Source of the DNA: Mastacembelus armatus
Taxonomy: Eukaryota > Chordata > Actinopteri > Synbranchiformes > Mastacembelidae
NCBI RefSeq assembly: GCF_900324485.2
Contig: NC_046640.1
Location: forward strand, 21,005,217 to 21,069,216
Direction of reading: 5' to 3'
Length of the DNA stretch: 64,000 bases
Shown: one piece after another, positions 62,556-64,000 of the stretch
How positions within the stretch are numbered: the stretch's first letter is position 1
Layout: every line of letters begins with the position of its first letter
Made by a program: the position numbers and the translations under genes
The notes under the pieces: generated by a model
Databases searched by the model: none
Told to the model about the DNA's origin: nothing
The model's input: only the letters and a program-made list of their open reading frames with translations

Positions 62556-64000
62556 CTGAGAAGAAGAAGAAAAATAAATACAACAGTCATTTCACCTGAA
62601 AACAATATGAGGAATTTGTTGTTATTCAGCTGTAGACATTCAATCATACTAATATTTAATGGACACATTCACCCTCAAAACAAAACATTTGGTCACAATC
62701 AGCAAGAGACGCTTGTGTAAATTCTTTAGTTAGATTCATAGTTTTTCATTTAACCATGTCAATGTCACACTAGAGCTTCAATACCATCCTGATCAAAGCA
62801 AGAAACAAAGATCTGCTGATTATTACGATATGGATTGAGGCTTTTCTGCACCAACCTGTGAGAACAAACATCGATCAGAAACCTGACACTGGTCTAACAC
62901 GTCCTGAAGTTACTTTAAATAGACTAGAGAATTTTATTTCTATAATTTAGCAAAAATACAGAATATGTGTTAGAGGTATCAAACTTAGGAGGAATAAATA
63001 AGGGGAAAGCTCCATATTGTATATATGTTTGTTATGGTCTGCTATTTATACAATTACTATTCTTATTCGGTAACGCTCACCAACTCTAAATATTTTATGT
63101 GGGCTGGTTCCATGAACTGCAGGATGTACTGATGGATGTAACAGATGCTGTGTTTTGGGTTTCATAAATCCTTTATAATCTGAATCCGATCCCATGGCAT
63201 GCCTCCTGTTCACTGCTGTAACACACAGTCACACGTTCTGGCCCGTTCACCACCACACTGAGTCCAACCTGACGGACAGACTACACACATACACACACAC
63301 AAATAACAAGAATCACTGAGGAAGAAGGATAAAATGGCAGGACAGTTAATATACTCCAGAGAACACCATGTCCCACCATGCAGTGCGTGAGATAACCCCC
63401 CTCCCCCCTACATATACACACACACACAAACAATTCACTCACATTCACTTTGCTGCCAGATGGGGATTCGGCAGCCTAGATTAGAAAGACGCCTGCGATT
63501 AAAGATGATTCTAATGTTTTGGCAGATGAAGCTGCACAGGCTGGACGAGGGGCTGCTGGAGCGACAGTTCAAGATGACATTTACATTTTCCTTCTGCATG
63601 AAAAAGGTGACATTGAAGAATAGGATGGGGGGGGGGGGGTTCAAATGGGTTATAAATAGGTTCCCATTTTGCATCATCTGTGGTGCATATTTCCCTGAAT
63701 CCTCTGAGTTAAAACTGAGTGAGACAAGACTCCACCAGTCCATGACCTGCAACAACCATCATCACTACAAACCCTGAGTGCACAGAGCTGCCTACAGCTT
63801 CAGCTGCATTTCAATACTCTCTATGTACGAAAGAAGCAATAGGAAAATAAACAAGCGCCAATGTCATCCAATGACACTAGAGGAATACCTAACATGTTGT
63901 TTCAGGAGTGTAATAATTGCTTTTGAATCATGGCTGTCCAATAAAGACACATCCAAATCTTTCATATTGACAGATGTTTGTAACTGTATCTGCTCCTGCA
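62556..64000. other. tob2 upstream intron or flank
   Basis: AT-rich DNA with a CA-rich patch (about 63283-63300 and 63415-63430) and a poly-G run (63627-63640). I see no gene or RNA that I can support; the 105-codon frame at 63460-63777 has no recognisable domain. Confidence 0.45.

Noticed and set aside
63460-63777. 105-codon plus-strand frame near the right edge
   Set aside because: It runs through a poly-G tract, has no domain or splice context and no recognised relative.

Overview
The window looks like nuclear DNA from a bony fish, probably a spiny-rayed (percomorph-type) teleost. The genes are split into many short exons with GT-AG introns. Their products closely resemble vertebrate proteins. 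The repeats (a tRNA-derived SINE with a typical fish tail, fish MITE-like flanks, TTAGC/GCTAAC-rich promoter areas) are of fish type. No bacterial or organellar DNA is seen.

The gene content matches human chromosome 22q13.2. From left to right: the 5' end of ep300 (minus, cut by the window edge); an intron-bearing Ginger/GIN-type integrase transposon just upstream of it; a 58-bp minisatellite; xpnpep3 (minus) head-to-head with st13 (plus); rbx1 (minus) tail-to-tail with st13; a tRNA-Gln(CTG) gene; chadl (minus); rangap1 (minus) head-to-head with zc3h7b (plus); a second array of the same 58-bp minisatellite; tef (plus) with two alternative first exons; and tob2 (minus), tail-to-tail with tef. 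I rebuilt exon chains by matching splice donor and acceptor sites, reading phase and remembered family sequences. The resulting lengths (xpnpep3 504, st13 355, rbx1 108, chadl 769, rangap1 583, zc3h7b 1056, tef 355 or 367, tob2 402 residues) fit the families.

The genes do not form one pathway. Several are housekeeping regulators: the p300 acetyltransferase, the RBX1 RING subunit of cullin ligases, RanGAP1 of nuclear transport, the HIP/ST13 cochaperone and the mitochondrial aminopeptidase XPNPEP3. Others act in RNA metabolism or tissue programmes: ZC3H7B, TOB2, the clock-output factor TEF and the matrix protein CHADL.

The points most worth a second look are: a cluster of four perfect CACGTG E-boxes upstream of the second tef promoter, two of them in the 6-bp-spaced tandem layout known from circadian promoters; the shared minisatellite at two loci about 38 kb apart, whose unit can form two hairpins; the integrase transposon with a perfect NRF1-type palindrome and an odd palindromic left edge; loss of the histidine ligand in the first CCCH finger of zc3h7b together with an expanded LDxLD tract; and TTAGC/GCTAAC clusters at the promoters of the broadly expressed genes. 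I did not find a wholly new gene system.
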